A stretch of DNA of 64,000 bases from DASWJZ01 sp963814905 (GCA_963814905.1 CAWFEM010000012.1:186001-250000), one strand, 5' to 3'. Shown: positions 33,699 to 43,545, numbered from the stretch's first letter. The notes: generated from the letters alone by a model not told the origin. Made by a program: numbers and translations.

Positions 33699-35525
33699 TT
33701 ACGCGGCGCTTGCCGCCTTCGCCCGGTCCGCCCGCTTGCGGTCGTTCGGGTCGAGGATCTTCTTCCGGAGCCGGATCGATTTCGGCGTCACCTCGACGAG
33801 CTCGTCCTCCGCGATATAGGAAAGAGCGCGCTCCAGGCTGAGCCGCATCGGCGGGGTCAGCACCGTGGCTTCGTCCTTGCCGGAGGAGCGGATGTTGGTG
33901 AGCTGCTTGCCCTTCATCACGTTGATCTCAAGGTCGTTGCCGCGCGTGTGCTCGCCCACGATCATGCCGCGATAGACGCGCGCTCCGGGGTCGATCATCA
34001 TCGGTCCGCGATCCTGCAGGTTGAAGATCGCGTAGGCGACCGCCTCGCCCTGCGAATTGGAGAGGAGCACGCCGGTGTGGCGGCCGGGGATGTCGCCGCG
34101 GAACGGCTCCCAGGCGTGAAAGATGCGGTTCATGATGGCGGTGCCGCGCGTGTCGGAGAGAAGCTGCGGCTGATAGCCTATCAGCCCGCGCGTCGGGATG
34201 TAGAAGCGGAGGCGAACGCGGCCTGCACCCGAGGGGCGCATCTCTACCAGCTCTCCCTTCCGGCTCGATAGCGTCTCGATGACGATACCGGAATGCTCCT
34301 TGTCGACGTCGACGATCGCCTCTTCGATCGGCTCCTGCCTGACGCCGTTCTCCTCGCGCGTAACGACGCGCGGCTTGCCGATGGTGAGCTCGAAGCCCTC
34401 GCGCCGCATTGTCTCGATCAGGATGCCGAGTTGCAATTCGCCGCGGCCGGCGACCTCGAAGGCGTCCTTGTCCTCGCCCTCGGTGATCTTGAGCGCGACG
34501 TTGCCCTCCGCCTCGCGCAAGAGGCGGTCGCGGATGACGCGGCTTTGCACCTTGTCGCCTTCGGTGCCGGCGAGCGGGCCGTCATTGATGCGGAAGGTCA
34601 TGGATAGCGTCGGCGGATCGATCGGCTGCGCATGGATCGGCTCGTCCACGGCGGGGTCGCAGAGCGTATCGGCGACGCTCGCTTCCTGAAGCCCCGCGAT
34701 CGCCACGATGTCACCCGCCTCGCCGAGATCGATCGGGCGGCGCTCCAGACCGCGGAAGGCAAGCACCTTGGAGACGCGGAAATTCTCCACCGTCTCGCCG
34801 TCACGCGACAGCGCCTTGACGGTCTGTCCGGCCTTCACCGAGCCGGAACGGATGCGGCCGGTGAGCAGGCGCCCGAGAAAGGGGTCGGCTTCCAGCGTCG
34901 TCGCCAGCATGCGGAACGGCCCGGCGTCGATCGCCGGCGGAGCGACATGCTCCAGCACCTTGTCGAGGAGCGGCGCGATGGAATCCTTCGGCCCCTCGGG
35001 CGAGAGCGCCATCCAACCCTGCTTGGCGGAGCCGTAGAGGACGGGGAAGTCGAGCTGCGCCTCGTCGGCGTCGAGCGCGGCGAAGAGATCGAAAATCTCG
35101 TTCAGGACGACATCCGGTCTACCGTCGGGACGGTCGACCTTGTTGATGACCACGATCGGTTTCAGCCCGATCGCGAGCGCCTTCATCAGCACGAACTTGG
35201 TCTGCGGCATCGGCCCCTCGGCCGCGTCGACGAGCAGGATCGCACCGTCAACCATGTTCAGGATTCGCTCCACCTCGCCGCCGAAATCGGCGTGCCCGGG
35301 CGTATCGACGATGTTGATGCGCGTGTCCTTCCACAGGAGCGACGTCACCTTGGCGAGGATGGTGATGCCGCGCTCCTGCTCGAGCACATTGGAATCCATG
35401 GCGCGCTCGGCCACTTTCTGGCCGGCCCGGAACGTTCCGGAGGCGCCGAGAAGCACGTCGATCAAGGTCGTCTTGCCATGATCGACATGCGCGATAATGG
35501 CGACGTTGCGAAGGGTCGCGGACAT
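33699..35525 (-). CDS. typA: Ribosome-associated GTPase TypA/BipA
   Basis: Translational GTPase of 608 aa, full length. G motifs: AHVDHGKTTLID (residues 12-23), DTPGHADFGGEV and NKVDRPDGRPD. Beta-barrel domain 2, the EF-G-like domains and the TypA-specific C-terminal region (RGMIVGEHTRGNDLEINVMKGKQLTNIRSSG) are all present. It helps ribosome assembly and stress adaptation. It stands alone, 73 bp from the cyclase gene. Confidence 0.96.
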   Translation of the reverse strand: MSATLRNVAIIAHVDHGKTTLIDVLLGASGTFRAGQKVAERAMDSNVLEQERGITILAKVTSLLWKDTRINIVDTPGHADFGGEVERILNMVDGAILLVDAAEGPMPQTKFVLMKALAIGLKPIVVINKVDRPDGRPDVVLNEIFDLFAALDADEAQLDFPVLYGSAKQGWMALSPEGPKDSIAPLLDKVLEHVAPPAIDAGPFRMLATTLEADPFLGRLLTGRIRSGSVKAGQTVKALSRDGETVENFRVSKVLAFRGLERRPIDLGEAGDIVAIAGLQEASVADTLCDPAVDEPIHAQPIDPPTLSMTFRINDGPLAGTEGDKVQSRVIRDRLLREAEGNVALKITEGEDKDAFEVAGRGELQLGILIETMRREGFELTIGKPRVVTREENGVRQEPIEEAIVDVDKEHSGIVIETLSSRKGELVEMRPSGAGRVRLRFYIPTRGLIGYQPQLLSDTRGTAIMNRIFHAWEPFRGDIPGRHTGVLLSNSQGEAVAYAIFNLQDRGPMMIDPGARVYRGMIVGEHTRGNDLEINVMKGKQLTNIRSSGKDEATVLTPPMRLSLERALSYIAEDELVEVTPKSIRLRKKILDPNDRKRADRAKAASAA

Positions 35526-35723
35526 AAAGGTCTGCCGGGGTTCGGAAATCGCGGCCGGAATAGCCGAATTCTCGGAGCTTAGATAGTGGCGGAAGGTGAA
35601 CTTTTCATCCCTTCCCGTAGGCCTGCGCCTCTATGCCCCGGCCACCGCCGCGCCGCGTTGAGGCGGCAACATCGGCCGTGCTAGCGTTTGCGCGGGGCGG
35701 AATCACGGCCGAGTCCATAGGCG

Positions 35724-36125
35724 ATGCAGAAATTCGGCACCTGGACGGGGACCTGGATGGATTGGCGCCTTCCCGGTTTCCGCGGGGCCGGTCCTTGCCG
35801 GCGGCCGGCGCTCGTCGCGCTTGCGGCGGCGGCGTTTCTGACGACCGCGGGGGAGGCCAATGCCTTCGATCGCCGTGTGCGCATCGTCAATGATTCGCAC
35901 CACAACATCGTGGCTTTCTACGGCACCAATGTCAGCGTGCGGGACTGGCAGGACAGCCTGCTCGGCGATGACATCCTCCCGGCCGGCGCATCGGTCGTTC
36001 TGAATTTCGAGGACGGCAGCGGCTATTGCCGCTTCCGGTTCCGGGCGGTCTTCGACGATGGCGTGCAACTCGACCGCCCAAGCGTCAACATCTGCGAAGT
36101 GGGCACCTACCGCTACACCGACTGA
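35724..36125 (+). CDS. Small secreted protein of unknown function
   Basis: A protein of 133 aa with an N-terminal hydrophobic stretch (ALVALAAAAFLTTAGEANA, cleavage near residue 47) and a mature part with RVRIVNDSHHNIVAFYGTNV, a WQDSLLGDDILPAG segment and DGSGYCRFRFRAVFDDG. I know similar secreted proteins from Rhizobiales, but no function. Two cysteines in the mature part could form a disulfide. A start at the second ATG (35757) would give a more normal signal peptide length. A cyclase gene follows 62 bp later. Confidence 0.7.
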   Translation: MQKFGTWTGTWMDWRLPGFRGAGPCRRPALVALAAAAFLTTAGEANAFDRRVRIVNDSHHNIVAFYGTNVSVRDWQDSLLGDDILPAGASVVLNFEDGSGYCRFRFRAVFDDGVQLDRPSVNICEVGTYRYTD

Positions 36126-36187
36126 GGGAGGCTCGCCGATGGCGGTACAAAGCCTGACGCCGCGATCGGAAACGGAATAGCGCGCGG

Positions 36188-37966
36188 ATGGCCCCGATCC
36201 GCATCCGCACCCTGCTGGCGATCAGCATGGGCGGCCTGGTGCTGGCGGCGACCGCCATGGTGCTCACGATCGCGCTCTTCGCGAGCGCCAGCAACACGTT
36301 CGAGCTCCTGAACGACCGCACGGTCCTGATCACCGACGGGATCGAGAAGGAGGTGCGGTCCCGACTCGATTCCGCGAGCGAGGTGGTCGACGGCTACGTC
36401 AGCGAGGTCAGGACGGGGAGCCTCCGCGACGCCACGCCTGAAGAGCTGCAGAACGCGCTCAGTGTGGCGCTGGCGACGGCGCCGGAAGTGTCGGTGCTTC
36501 TCTACTGGAACCATGATCTGGTGCGGCGGCTGGCGGCCCGTCTCCCCGACGGTACGATCGCCTTAGAGGGGCCGGAAGCCGAAGCGAGCCGGAACATCCG
36601 GGCCGCGCTCGAAGTCATGCCGCCGCGTTCGCGCAAATGGGGGGCGCCGGTCGTGGAGGACGGCGTCAGCTATATGAACTTCTCGTCGAGTGTGGGACCG
36701 GGCACGTCCGACGCCGCCTACGTCGTCGCCGCCGTATCGCTCGCGCATTTCTCCGACGTCGTCACCGAGATCGGACGCCAATACGGCGCCACGGCTTTCA
36801 TGCTTTACGGAAAGGACGAGGTTCTTGCGCATCCGAATCTCGTCGACGGCAGTGTCGCGAAAGGCCGCGCCGTCGTTCCGATCGCGGAGGTGAATGACGG
36901 TGTCCTCGCCAATTTCGCCAAGGGTGAGCCCGTGGAGTTCATGGGGTCGGCGCGGCGCCAATATGTGGAGACGCTGCGGATCGAGAACGGCGGTACGTTC
37001 GACCTCCTGATGTATCGCTGGCTTTACGGCTACGGGCCGGAGCCGATCGCGGTCGGCGCTTATTTCCCGCGCACCGAGGTCAGCGACACGGTGCGGCGCT
37101 TGGGCCTGTCGGGGCTCGCGGGCGGCGTGATCGCGCTCATTGGCGTCGCCGCCGCGATCGTGCTCGGCGGCTTTATCGCCCGGCCCGTGCGGCACCTCGC
37201 CGAAAGCGCGTCGGCCGTCGCCCGGCTCGACCTCGACGCGGTGCCGCGGCCGCCCAGGAGCCCGATCGCGGAGGTGGATGAGCAGGCGCGCGCCTTCGGC
37301 CTCATGCTCGACGCGCTGAAAGTGATCCAGACCTACGTGCCGCGTCGGCTCGTGCAGCGCCTGATTGCGCTCGGCGCGGAGACGGGCATGCCGTCGGAGG
37401 CGCGCGAGTTGACGGTGATGTTCACCGACATCGCGCGCTTTTCCGAGATATCGGAGCGCATGGGCGCGGAGGAGACCGCGGCATTCCTGAACCGCCATTT
37501 CGGCCTCCTCGCCGCCTGCATCGAAGCGGAGAACGGCACCATCGACAAATATATCGGCGATGCGGTCATGGCGTTCTGGGGCGCGCCCGACCGCATGGAC
37601 GACCACGCGGCGCGGGCGGTGCGTGCGGCGCGGCGGATCGCCGAGACGCTCACCGCCGATAATGCCCGGCGCGCGAAGAAGGGGCTGAGGCCGGTCAGGG
37701 TCAGGATCGGCATTCACAGCGGACCGGCGGTCGTGGGCAACATCGGAGCGCCGGAGCGCGTCAACTACACGATTGTCGGCGACACCGTGAACGACGCACA
37801 GCGCCTGGAGGCGCTCGGCCATCTGCTCGATGCGGGCGCCGACGTCACCATCCTGATGAGCGTGGAGACGGCACGCCTCGCCGGCGCGGAGGCGCGCGCG
37901 GCCGAAGACGTTGGAAAGCACCGGCTTGCCGGCCCGCACGAAGTGCACGTCCGCCGGCTCGCGTGA
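36188..37966 (+). CDS. Membrane-bound class III adenylate cyclase with sensor and HAMP
   Basis: A protein of 592 aa: membrane helix at about 8-32, periplasmic sensor region to about 305 (unknown ligand), second helix at about 307-330 (LAGGVIALIGVAAAIVLGGF), HAMP-like linker to about 375, and a cyclase domain (about 405-560) with metal aspartates in VMFTDIARFSEIS and YIGDAVMAFWG and the block TVNDAQRLEAL. It would make cAMP in answer to an extracytoplasmic signal. The catalytic site looks complete. Confidence 0.9.
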   Translation: MAPIRIRTLLAISMGGLVLAATAMVLTIALFASASNTFELLNDRTVLITDGIEKEVRSRLDSASEVVDGYVSEVRTGSLRDATPEELQNALSVALATAPEVSVLLYWNHDLVRRLAARLPDGTIALEGPEAEASRNIRAALEVMPPRSRKWGAPVVEDGVSYMNFSSSVGPGTSDAAYVVAAVSLAHFSDVVTEIGRQYGATAFMLYGKDEVLAHPNLVDGSVAKGRAVVPIAEVNDGVLANFAKGEPVEFMGSARRQYVETLRIENGGTFDLLMYRWLYGYGPEPIAVGAYFPRTEVSDTVRRLGLSGLAGGVIALIGVAAAIVLGGFIARPVRHLAESASAVARLDLDAVPRPPRSPIAEVDEQARAFGLMLDALKVIQTYVPRRLVQRLIALGAETGMPSEARELTVMFTDIARFSEISERMGAEETAAFLNRHFGLLAACIEAENGTIDKYIGDAVMAFWGAPDRMDDHAARAVRAARRIAETLTADNARRAKKGLRPVRVRIGIHSGPAVVGNIGAPERVNYTIVGDTVNDAQRLEALGHLLDAGADVTILMSVETARLAGAEARAAEDVGKHRLAGPHEVHVRRLA

Positions 37967-38105
37967 GACGCCGACGGCATGACATATCCCGATGTTTTCA
38001 GCCCTGCTTTTGCGGAGCAAAAAGGCTTTGTGCAGCGCGTCGAATGGGCGTAAACCGCCGCGCTCGTCGGCAAGCTGCGCCGAGGCAGTGCCGTCGTGCA
38101 GCTAG

Positions 38106-39503
38106 ATGTGGAGCGCTTCCATGGCCTCGCCAAACGGTCGGGCCGCATCTCCCCGGGTTCCGCACGATCCGTTTTCTCGGCTCTTGATCCGGGTGCGGAA
38201 GGGGATTCGCAGCCGCGATCCCATCCGCCTCGTTCTCTTCGGGTACATCCTCTACATGGCCGTCGGCTGGATGGCGCTCGCCATTCCGCTCGCCCAGGAG
38301 CAGCGCATCGGCCCGTTGGACAACTTGTTCATGGCGGTGTCGGCCGTGTCGACGACTGGGCTCGTCACGGTGGATACGGGAAGCGCCTACAGCTTCTTCG
38401 GCGAGATCGTCATCCTCCTGCTGATCCAGGCCGGTGGCCTCGGCTACATGACCATCTCCTCGTTCGTGGTGCTTTCGCTGAACGGCGGCTTGTCGCATTA
38501 TCGTGAGCGAATGACCGGCGCGGCGTTCGCTCTGCCGGTCGATTTCGACGCGCGCCGCTTCGTCCGCAACGTCGTCCTCTTCACCGGCTTGGCGGAGGCA
38601 CTCGGCGCAATCTGCCTCTACGCCCTGTTTCGCGACAGCGGCGTGGAGGACGCCGCCTGGTCGGCGATCTTCCACTCAGTCTCCGCATTCTGCACGGCCG
38701 GGTTCGCGCTCTACGCAGACAGCTTCGAAGGGTTTCGCGGCAATGCCGGGGTGCTTCTGGTCATCTCGGCGCTCAGCTATCTCGGCGGCATCGGCTTCAT
38801 CGTGGTCAGCGAGGTCTACGACGAGCTGACCGCGCGCCGTCGACGCGTGTCGTTTACTTCGAAGATGATTTTGAAGGTCACCGTTGGCTTCGCGGTGATC
38901 GGCACGCTGATCCTGTTTCTGGCGGAGCCGAGCCTGCGCTCCCTTCCACCGTCGGAACGGCTGCTGAACGCGTTCTTTCAGGCGATGACGGCGAGCACGA
39001 CGGTCGGCTTCAATTCGATTCCGATCGGGGGGCTGACGCCGGCGGTCGTGCTTTGCCTCTACCTGCTGATGGTTTTCGGCGCGTCGCCTTCAGGAACGGG
39101 CGGCGGCTTGAAGTCGACGACGTTCGCGGTCCTGCTGGCAACGATGCGGTCGATCCTCAAGCGGCGCAAGAACGTCACCTTTCTGAATCGACCGATCGCG
39201 AGAGAGCGCGTGGAACAGGCCTCAGCGGCGTTCACGTTCTACGCCCTCATGGTGACGTGCGCGACATTCGTGCTGCTGCTCACCGAGTCGCAGGATTTCG
39301 CGACGTTGTTGTTCGAAGCGATCTCGGCGGTTGGGACGGTCGGTCTTTCCATGGGCGCCACTGCGGGCCTCTCGGCTCTCGGCAAGCTGGTGATCATCGT
39401 CTTGATGCTTGGCGGCCGCGTCGGCATCCTTTCCTTCGGCATTGCGCTTGCGACGCGCGACCAGACCCCGGAGGAGGAGCGGGATACGGAGGTCGTGCTC
39501 TGA
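38106..39503 (+). CDS. TrkH/KtrB-family potassium transporter membrane subunit
   Basis: Potassium channel-like subunit of 465 aa with four pore repeats, each with its filter: STTGL, FCTAGFA, STTVGF and VGTVGLS, in order. The length and the first repeat starting near residue 55 fit KtrB better than the longer TrkH. No NAD-binding partner (TrkA/KtrA) gene is in the window. Two ATGs, 38106 and 38121, are plausible. Confidence 0.87.
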   Translation: MWSASMASPNGRAASPRVPHDPFSRLLIRVRKGIRSRDPIRLVLFGYILYMAVGWMALAIPLAQEQRIGPLDNLFMAVSAVSTTGLVTVDTGSAYSFFGEIVILLLIQAGGLGYMTISSFVVLSLNGGLSHYRERMTGAAFALPVDFDARRFVRNVVLFTGLAEALGAICLYALFRDSGVEDAAWSAIFHSVSAFCTAGFALYADSFEGFRGNAGVLLVISALSYLGGIGFIVVSEVYDELTARRRRVSFTSKMILKVTVGFAVIGTLILFLAEPSLRSLPPSERLLNAFFQAMTASTTVGFNSIPIGGLTPAVVLCLYLLMVFGASPSGTGGGLKSTTFAVLLATMRSILKRRKNVTFLNRPIARERVEQASAAFTFYALMVTCATFVLLLTESQDFATLLFEAISAVGTVGLSMGATAGLSALGKLVIIVLMLGGRVGILSFGIALATRDQTPEEERDTEVVL

Positions 39504-40643
39504 CTATTGCGGCAGGAGCGGCCCGGCCGCGGGGCGGGCGCCGCGGCCGGTGCCGCCTCCGCTGTCGCTTCCGGCCTTTTGCAGCATCATCAGTTCGCCG
39601 ACATTCTCCGATGTAACGTACCCGACGAAGCGGCCGCTCCGGTCGATGACGCCGACCGCCGGCGCGCCGCGCTCCTGCAAGAGCTTCAGCGCCGCTTCCA
39701 GCCGTGCCATGGCCGGGATCGTGGGAATGTCGGCCGTCATTGCCTCGATTACCGGCGTCGCGGGGCCGGATTTCGACAGCGCCGCGATCATGGAATTGCG
39801 GGTCAGGAAGCCGCGCAGCCGGCCGGCGCCGTCGACAATGGGAAATTCGTGCTGCGTGGTGCTGAGAAGAAGCTCCGCCGCGTCGCCGATCGTCGCTTGC
39901 GGCCCGAGCGATTCGAAATGCGTGATCATGGCGTCGCCGACACCGACATGCCGAGAGACGTCCTGCAGCCCCACCATCTGCGCCTCGGCCGTGGCGGCGA
40001 GATAGACGAAGATCGCGATGAAGATCAGCAGCGGATTGCCGCCGATGAGGCCGAGAAAGCCGAAGCCGAAGGCAAGCGCCTGCCCGACCTTGGCCGCGAT
40101 GTTCGTCGCCTGGCGGCGCGGATACCAGATCGCCAGCACGGCGCGGAAGACGCGCCCGCCGTCCATCGGAAAGGCCGGGATCAGGTTGAAGAGCACGAGG
40201 AAGATGTTCACCGAGGCGAGGCGCATCGCGAAGCTCAGGTTCGGATTGTCGAGCCGCTGCAACGCGTCAAGATTGACGCTCGAATGCATCGCCAGGATCA
40301 GGACGGCGGCGATGACGACGTTCACCGCGGGCCCGGCAAGCGCCACGATGATCTCCTGGCGCGGGTTCTCCGGCATGCGCTCGAGGCGGGCGAGTCCACC
40401 GATGGGAAGAAGCGTGATGTCCGGCGTTCTGATGCCGTAGCGGCGGGCGGCGAGCGCATGCCCGAATTCATGTGCGATGACACAGGCGAACAGCGCCAGG
40501 ATGAACGCGACGCCTTCCAACGCCGCTTGCGTTCCGCCCTGCTGATAGTGAGCGATCGCGATCCATGCCAGGAGCAGGAAGAAGGTGACGTGGACGCGGA
40601 CTTCCGAGCCGAACAGGCGGCCAATCGGAAAGGACCAGGACAT
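39504..40643 (-). CDS. Site-2 protease (M50) with two CBS domains
   Basis: Intramembrane zinc metalloprotease of 379 aa. The zinc motif HEFGHALAA is at about residues 57-65 and the third ligand is in NLIPAFPMDGGRV (about 155-167). The C-terminal third holds two CBS repeats (ITHFESLGPQATIGDA..., MTADIPTIPAM...), which bind adenine nucleotides and regulate activity in relatives. The ATG at 40643 has GGAGG upstream. The substrate is unknown; anti-sigma factors are typical targets of site-2 proteases. Confidence 0.9.
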   Translation of the reverse strand: MSWSFPIGRLFGSEVRVHVTFFLLLAWIAIAHYQQGGTQAALEGVAFILALFACVIAHEFGHALAARRYGIRTPDITLLPIGGLARLERMPENPRQEIIVALAGPAVNVVIAAVLILAMHSSVNLDALQRLDNPNLSFAMRLASVNIFLVLFNLIPAFPMDGGRVFRAVLAIWYPRRQATNIAAKVGQALAFGFGFLGLIGGNPLLIFIAIFVYLAATAEAQMVGLQDVSRHVGVGDAMITHFESLGPQATIGDAAELLLSTTQHEFPIVDGAGRLRGFLTRNSMIAALSKSGPATPVIEAMTADIPTIPAMARLEAALKLLQERGAPAVGVIDRSGRFVGYVTSENVGELMMLQKAGSDSGGGTGRGARPAAGPLLPQ

Positions 40644-40751
40644 GATGCGCCTCCGGGGGTGCCACCTTCTTAGGTATGCCGCGCCGGCCGCCATTCAATG
40701 ATCCAGCGCAACCGGGGAGGGTCTTGACGCCGGCGCTCGGATGAATAAATG

Positions 40752-40766
40752 GTAAGGTCACCTTAC
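40752..40766. promoter_or_regulatory. Palindromic MarR operator candidate
   Basis: GTAAGGT (40752-40758) and ACCTTAC (40760-40766) form a perfect 15-bp palindrome with a one-base centre, ending 14 bp before the marR ATG. Position and size suit autorepression by a MarR dimer. Confidence 0.6.
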
Positions 40767-40780
40767 TATCAGGCAGACCT

Positions 40781-41236
40781 ATGAAGAGATCGGGGTCCGA
40801 CACGATCGGCTTCCTGGTTGGCGACGTTTCGCGCGCCTTCCGGAGGCGGTTCGAGGCTGCGCTTGCCTCGGCGGGGCTGGAAGTCACCGTCGGCGAGTCG
40901 CGCACGCTGTTTCATGCGGCGCGGGAGGCGGGAATCCGCCAGGCCGCCCTGGCGGAGCGCATGGGCATCGAGCCGATGACGCTGGTGAATTTCCTCGACC
41001 GTCTGGAGTCACGCGGCTGGATCGCGCGCGAGACCGATCCGAGCGACCGGCGCGCCAAGATCGTGCGGGTGACGCCGGCGGCCAAGCCGCTGGTGGAAAG
41101 GCTTGAGCTCATCGCTCGCGGCGTCCGCCGGCAGGCCACGCGCGGCCTCTCGGAGCGTGACATGGAGGCGATGCGCGGCGCGCTCGACCGCATGCGCGAC
41201 AACCTCGCCGCATCGGCGGAGGAAGAAGCGGCGTGA
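40781..41236 (+). CDS. MarR-family transcriptional regulator
   Basis: Winged-helix regulator of 151 aa. The recognition region is RQAALAERMGIEPMTLVNFLDRLESRGWI and the wing is ETDPSDRRAKIVRVT. It is coupled (GTGA overlap) to the drug exporter gene behind it, so it most likely represses both genes through the palindrome at 40752-40766 and is released by a toxic small molecule. Confidence 0.9.
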   Translation: MKRSGSDTIGFLVGDVSRAFRRRFEAALASAGLEVTVGESRTLFHAAREAGIRQAALAERMGIEPMTLVNFLDRLESRGWIARETDPSDRRAKIVRVTPAAKPLVERLELIARGVRRQATRGLSERDMEAMRGALDRMRDNLAASAEEEAA

Positions 41237-42480
41237 CGAAGCCCATTATCAGCGAGGGACGGCTCTCGGTGATCGGCGGGCTGCTGGTGGCGCTCGGGCC
41301 GATCTCCTTGTCCCTCTACACGCCCGCCATGCCGGAACTGGTGCACGTCTTCGCCACCGATGTCGCCACGATCAAGCTGACGCTCACCACCTATTTCGCC
41401 GGCTTCGCGCTTTCTCAGCTTGTCTGCGGCCCGCTCTCCGACGCCTTCGGGCGGCGCAGGATCGCGCTCGCCTTCACCCTGGTCTATCTCCTCGGCAGCG
41501 TCATCGCGGCGAGCGCGCCTTCGGTGGAATGGTTGCTCGCCGCACGTCTGGTGCAGGGGATCGGGGCCGCGGCGGGCGTTTCGGTCGCGCGCGCCATGGT
41601 GCGCGACCTCCATACCGGCGACGCATCGATCCGCATCATGAACATGATCGGGGTGCTGCTTGCGATCGGCCCGGCGGCATCGCCGACGATCGGCGGCATC
41701 GCGCTCGACCTGTTCGGCTGGCAGTCGGTGTTCCTGTTCATGGTCGGCTACGGCGCGATCCTGGCGATCGTCCTGCTGACGCTGACACCGGAGACGATGA
41801 GCAATCCCGACCCGTCACGCCTGCGGCCCATGCGGCTCCTCAGGAACTATGGGCGGCTTCTGGTCAGCCCGGCGTTTCTCGGCCCGAGCATCGTCTTCGG
41901 CTGCACTGCCGGCGGGCTCTACACGATGGCGACGCTGCTGCCGTTCGTCATGATCGATGAGGTCGGGCTGACGCCGACCGTCTTCGGCTTTTCGATGATC
42001 ATGCAGTCCGGCTCCTACCTCTTTGGCGCGATCCTGATGCGGCGGCTTCTCCGCCGCTTCGAGGCGCACCGGATGGTGCCGGTCGGCATCGCTTTGATGG
42101 TCGTCGCCGGCTTGCTCCTTGCCGTCATCCTGCGCGTCGCGCCGCCAAGCTTTCTTGGGGTGATGGGGCCGGTTGGGCTTTTCGCGTTCGGCATCGCCTT
42201 CATCTCGCCTTCGATGCAGACGGCGGCGCTTGCCTATTTCCCGGACATCGCGGGATCGGCGGCGGCGATGATGGGCTTCTTCCAGATGGGCGGTGGTTTC
42301 CTCGGCTCCGCCGTCTCCGCGGCCATCGGCCGGCCGGTGTTCTCGCTCGCCACCATCATCCCGACGATGATCGCGATCGCCGTTGTCGCGCATTACGGGA
42401 TGCGTGCGCTGATGGGGCGCCAGCCGATGCTGGAAAGCGTCGCCGACCGGATCGTCAAGCCGCCGGCGCCGGCGGAATAG
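41233..42480 (+). CDS. Bcr/CflA-type drug exporter (MFS)
   Basis: Proton-driven exporter of 415 aa with twelve predicted transmembrane segments. Motif A appears as GPLSDAFGRRR between helices 2 and 3, and the DHA1 motif C region is LLAIGPAASPTIGG. It resembles the Bcr/CflA subfamily (bicyclomycin, chloramphenicol). It starts with GTG at 41233, overlapping the marR stop. Confidence 0.9.
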   Translation: MTKPIISEGRLSVIGGLLVALGPISLSLYTPAMPELVHVFATDVATIKLTLTTYFAGFALSQLVCGPLSDAFGRRRIALAFTLVYLLGSVIAASAPSVEWLLAARLVQGIGAAAGVSVARAMVRDLHTGDASIRIMNMIGVLLAIGPAASPTIGGIALDLFGWQSVFLFMVGYGAILAIVLLTLTPETMSNPDPSRLRPMRLLRNYGRLLVSPAFLGPSIVFGCTAGGLYTMATLLPFVMIDEVGLTPTVFGFSMIMQSGSYLFGAILMRRLLRRFEAHRMVPVGIALMVVAGLLLAVILRVAPPSFLGVMGPVGLFAFGIAFISPSMQTAALAYFPDIAGSAAAMMGFFQMGGGFLGSAVSAAIGRPVFSLATIIPTMIAIAVVAHYGMRALMGRQPMLESVADRIVKPPAPAE

Positions 42481-42519
42481 CGCCTGGCGGCGCAGAAGGG
42501 GTGCAAGCGGGTCTCAGCC

Positions 42520-43545
42520 TTGGTAACGTTGACAGGCAGGACCGTTTTGCATGGGCTGGAGGGCGCCTTGCTCGATCCGCTGCCGTTCACGGCGACAGAG
42601 GACGTCCGGAGCGCGCTCGCTCGTATCGGACGCACGGAGGACGTCGCCCTCTCGCCGGACGAGCGGCGGCTCGCGATCGCCGGCTTTAGCGAAGCAAAGT
42701 GCCTTGTCATCGATATCGAGATGGATTTCTCCGGAGGCCGGAAGAGCATTGCGCTCAGCCGCGCGTTCGAGTTCACCTCGCCGAATCTCAAAAACCCGCA
42801 CGGCCTCGCGTTCATCGATTCCAAAACGCTCATCGTTGCCGATCGCGCAGCGGAGAAGGTTTCGGTCTTTGCGATTCCACCAAGCGGTACGGGCGAAAAC
42901 GGCGTCACGCCCTCTTCTCAGCATATGGATGGCGACGCCGTGGTGTCGGAACTGACCGAGCCCGGATCGGTGGCGGTCGTTCCGCGTGGGCAAGGCCGCT
43001 GCGACATCTTCATCTGCAGCAACAATGGAAACACGGTGACGCGTCACGACCTGCATTGTGGGGCTCCGCCACGCATTGCGAAAAGCGAGGGGCTGCTCAA
43101 GGCCACGCTCAGCATTCCCGACGGCGTTGCGATCAGCCCCTCGGAGCGCTGGATCGCGATCAGCAACCACAAGACGCGGAGCGTCCAAATCTTCGACAAC
43201 ACCCAGGCGCTGAACCCACGGACGCTCCCGGTAGGTATCTTGCGCGATGCGGGCTATCCGCACGGTGTGCGGTTCACGAGCGACGGCCGGTTCGTCGTCG
43301 TCGCCGACGCGGGAGGCCCCGTCGTGAACGCCTACCGCGCCGACGGCGATGACTGGCGCGGCCTTCGTCAGCCCGTGGCGGCCTCGCAGGTCATGAGCGA
43401 GGAAGTCTTTCAGCGCGGCCGGATCAACCCGGAGGAGGGCGGTCCGAAGGGTATCGCCGTCGACATCGGGATGAACGTGCTGGTGACGACCTGCGACTGC
43501 CAGCCGCTTGCGTTCTTCGACTTGCCGGCGGTGGTCGGACGCTGA
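42520..43545 (+). CDS. Beta-propeller-like protein of unknown function
   Basis: A protein of 341 aa with repeated propeller-blade text: DVALSPDERRLAIAGF, NPHGLAFIDSKTLIVAD, IPDGVAISPSERWIAISN, YPHGVRFTSDGRFVVVADAGG. This resembles SMP-30/NHL or lactonase propellers. No signal peptide is visible, so it is probably cytosolic. No ATG or GTG fits the beginning; a TTG at 42520 is the best in-frame start, and a frameshift or missed start upstream cannot be excluded. It follows the MFS gene by 39 bp. Confidence 0.6.
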   Translation: MVTLTGRTVLHGLEGALLDPLPFTATEDVRSALARIGRTEDVALSPDERRLAIAGFSEAKCLVIDIEMDFSGGRKSIALSRAFEFTSPNLKNPHGLAFIDSKTLIVADRAAEKVSVFAIPPSGTGENGVTPSSQHMDGDAVVSELTEPGSVAVVPRGQGRCDIFICSNNGNTVTRHDLHCGAPPRIAKSEGLLKATLSIPDGVAISPSERWIAISNHKTRSVQIFDNTQALNPRTLPVGILRDAGYPHGVRFTSDGRFVVVADAGGPVVNAYRADGDDWRGLRQPVAASQVMSEEVFQRGRINPEEGGPKGIAVDIGMNVLVTTCDCQPLAFFDLPAVVGR

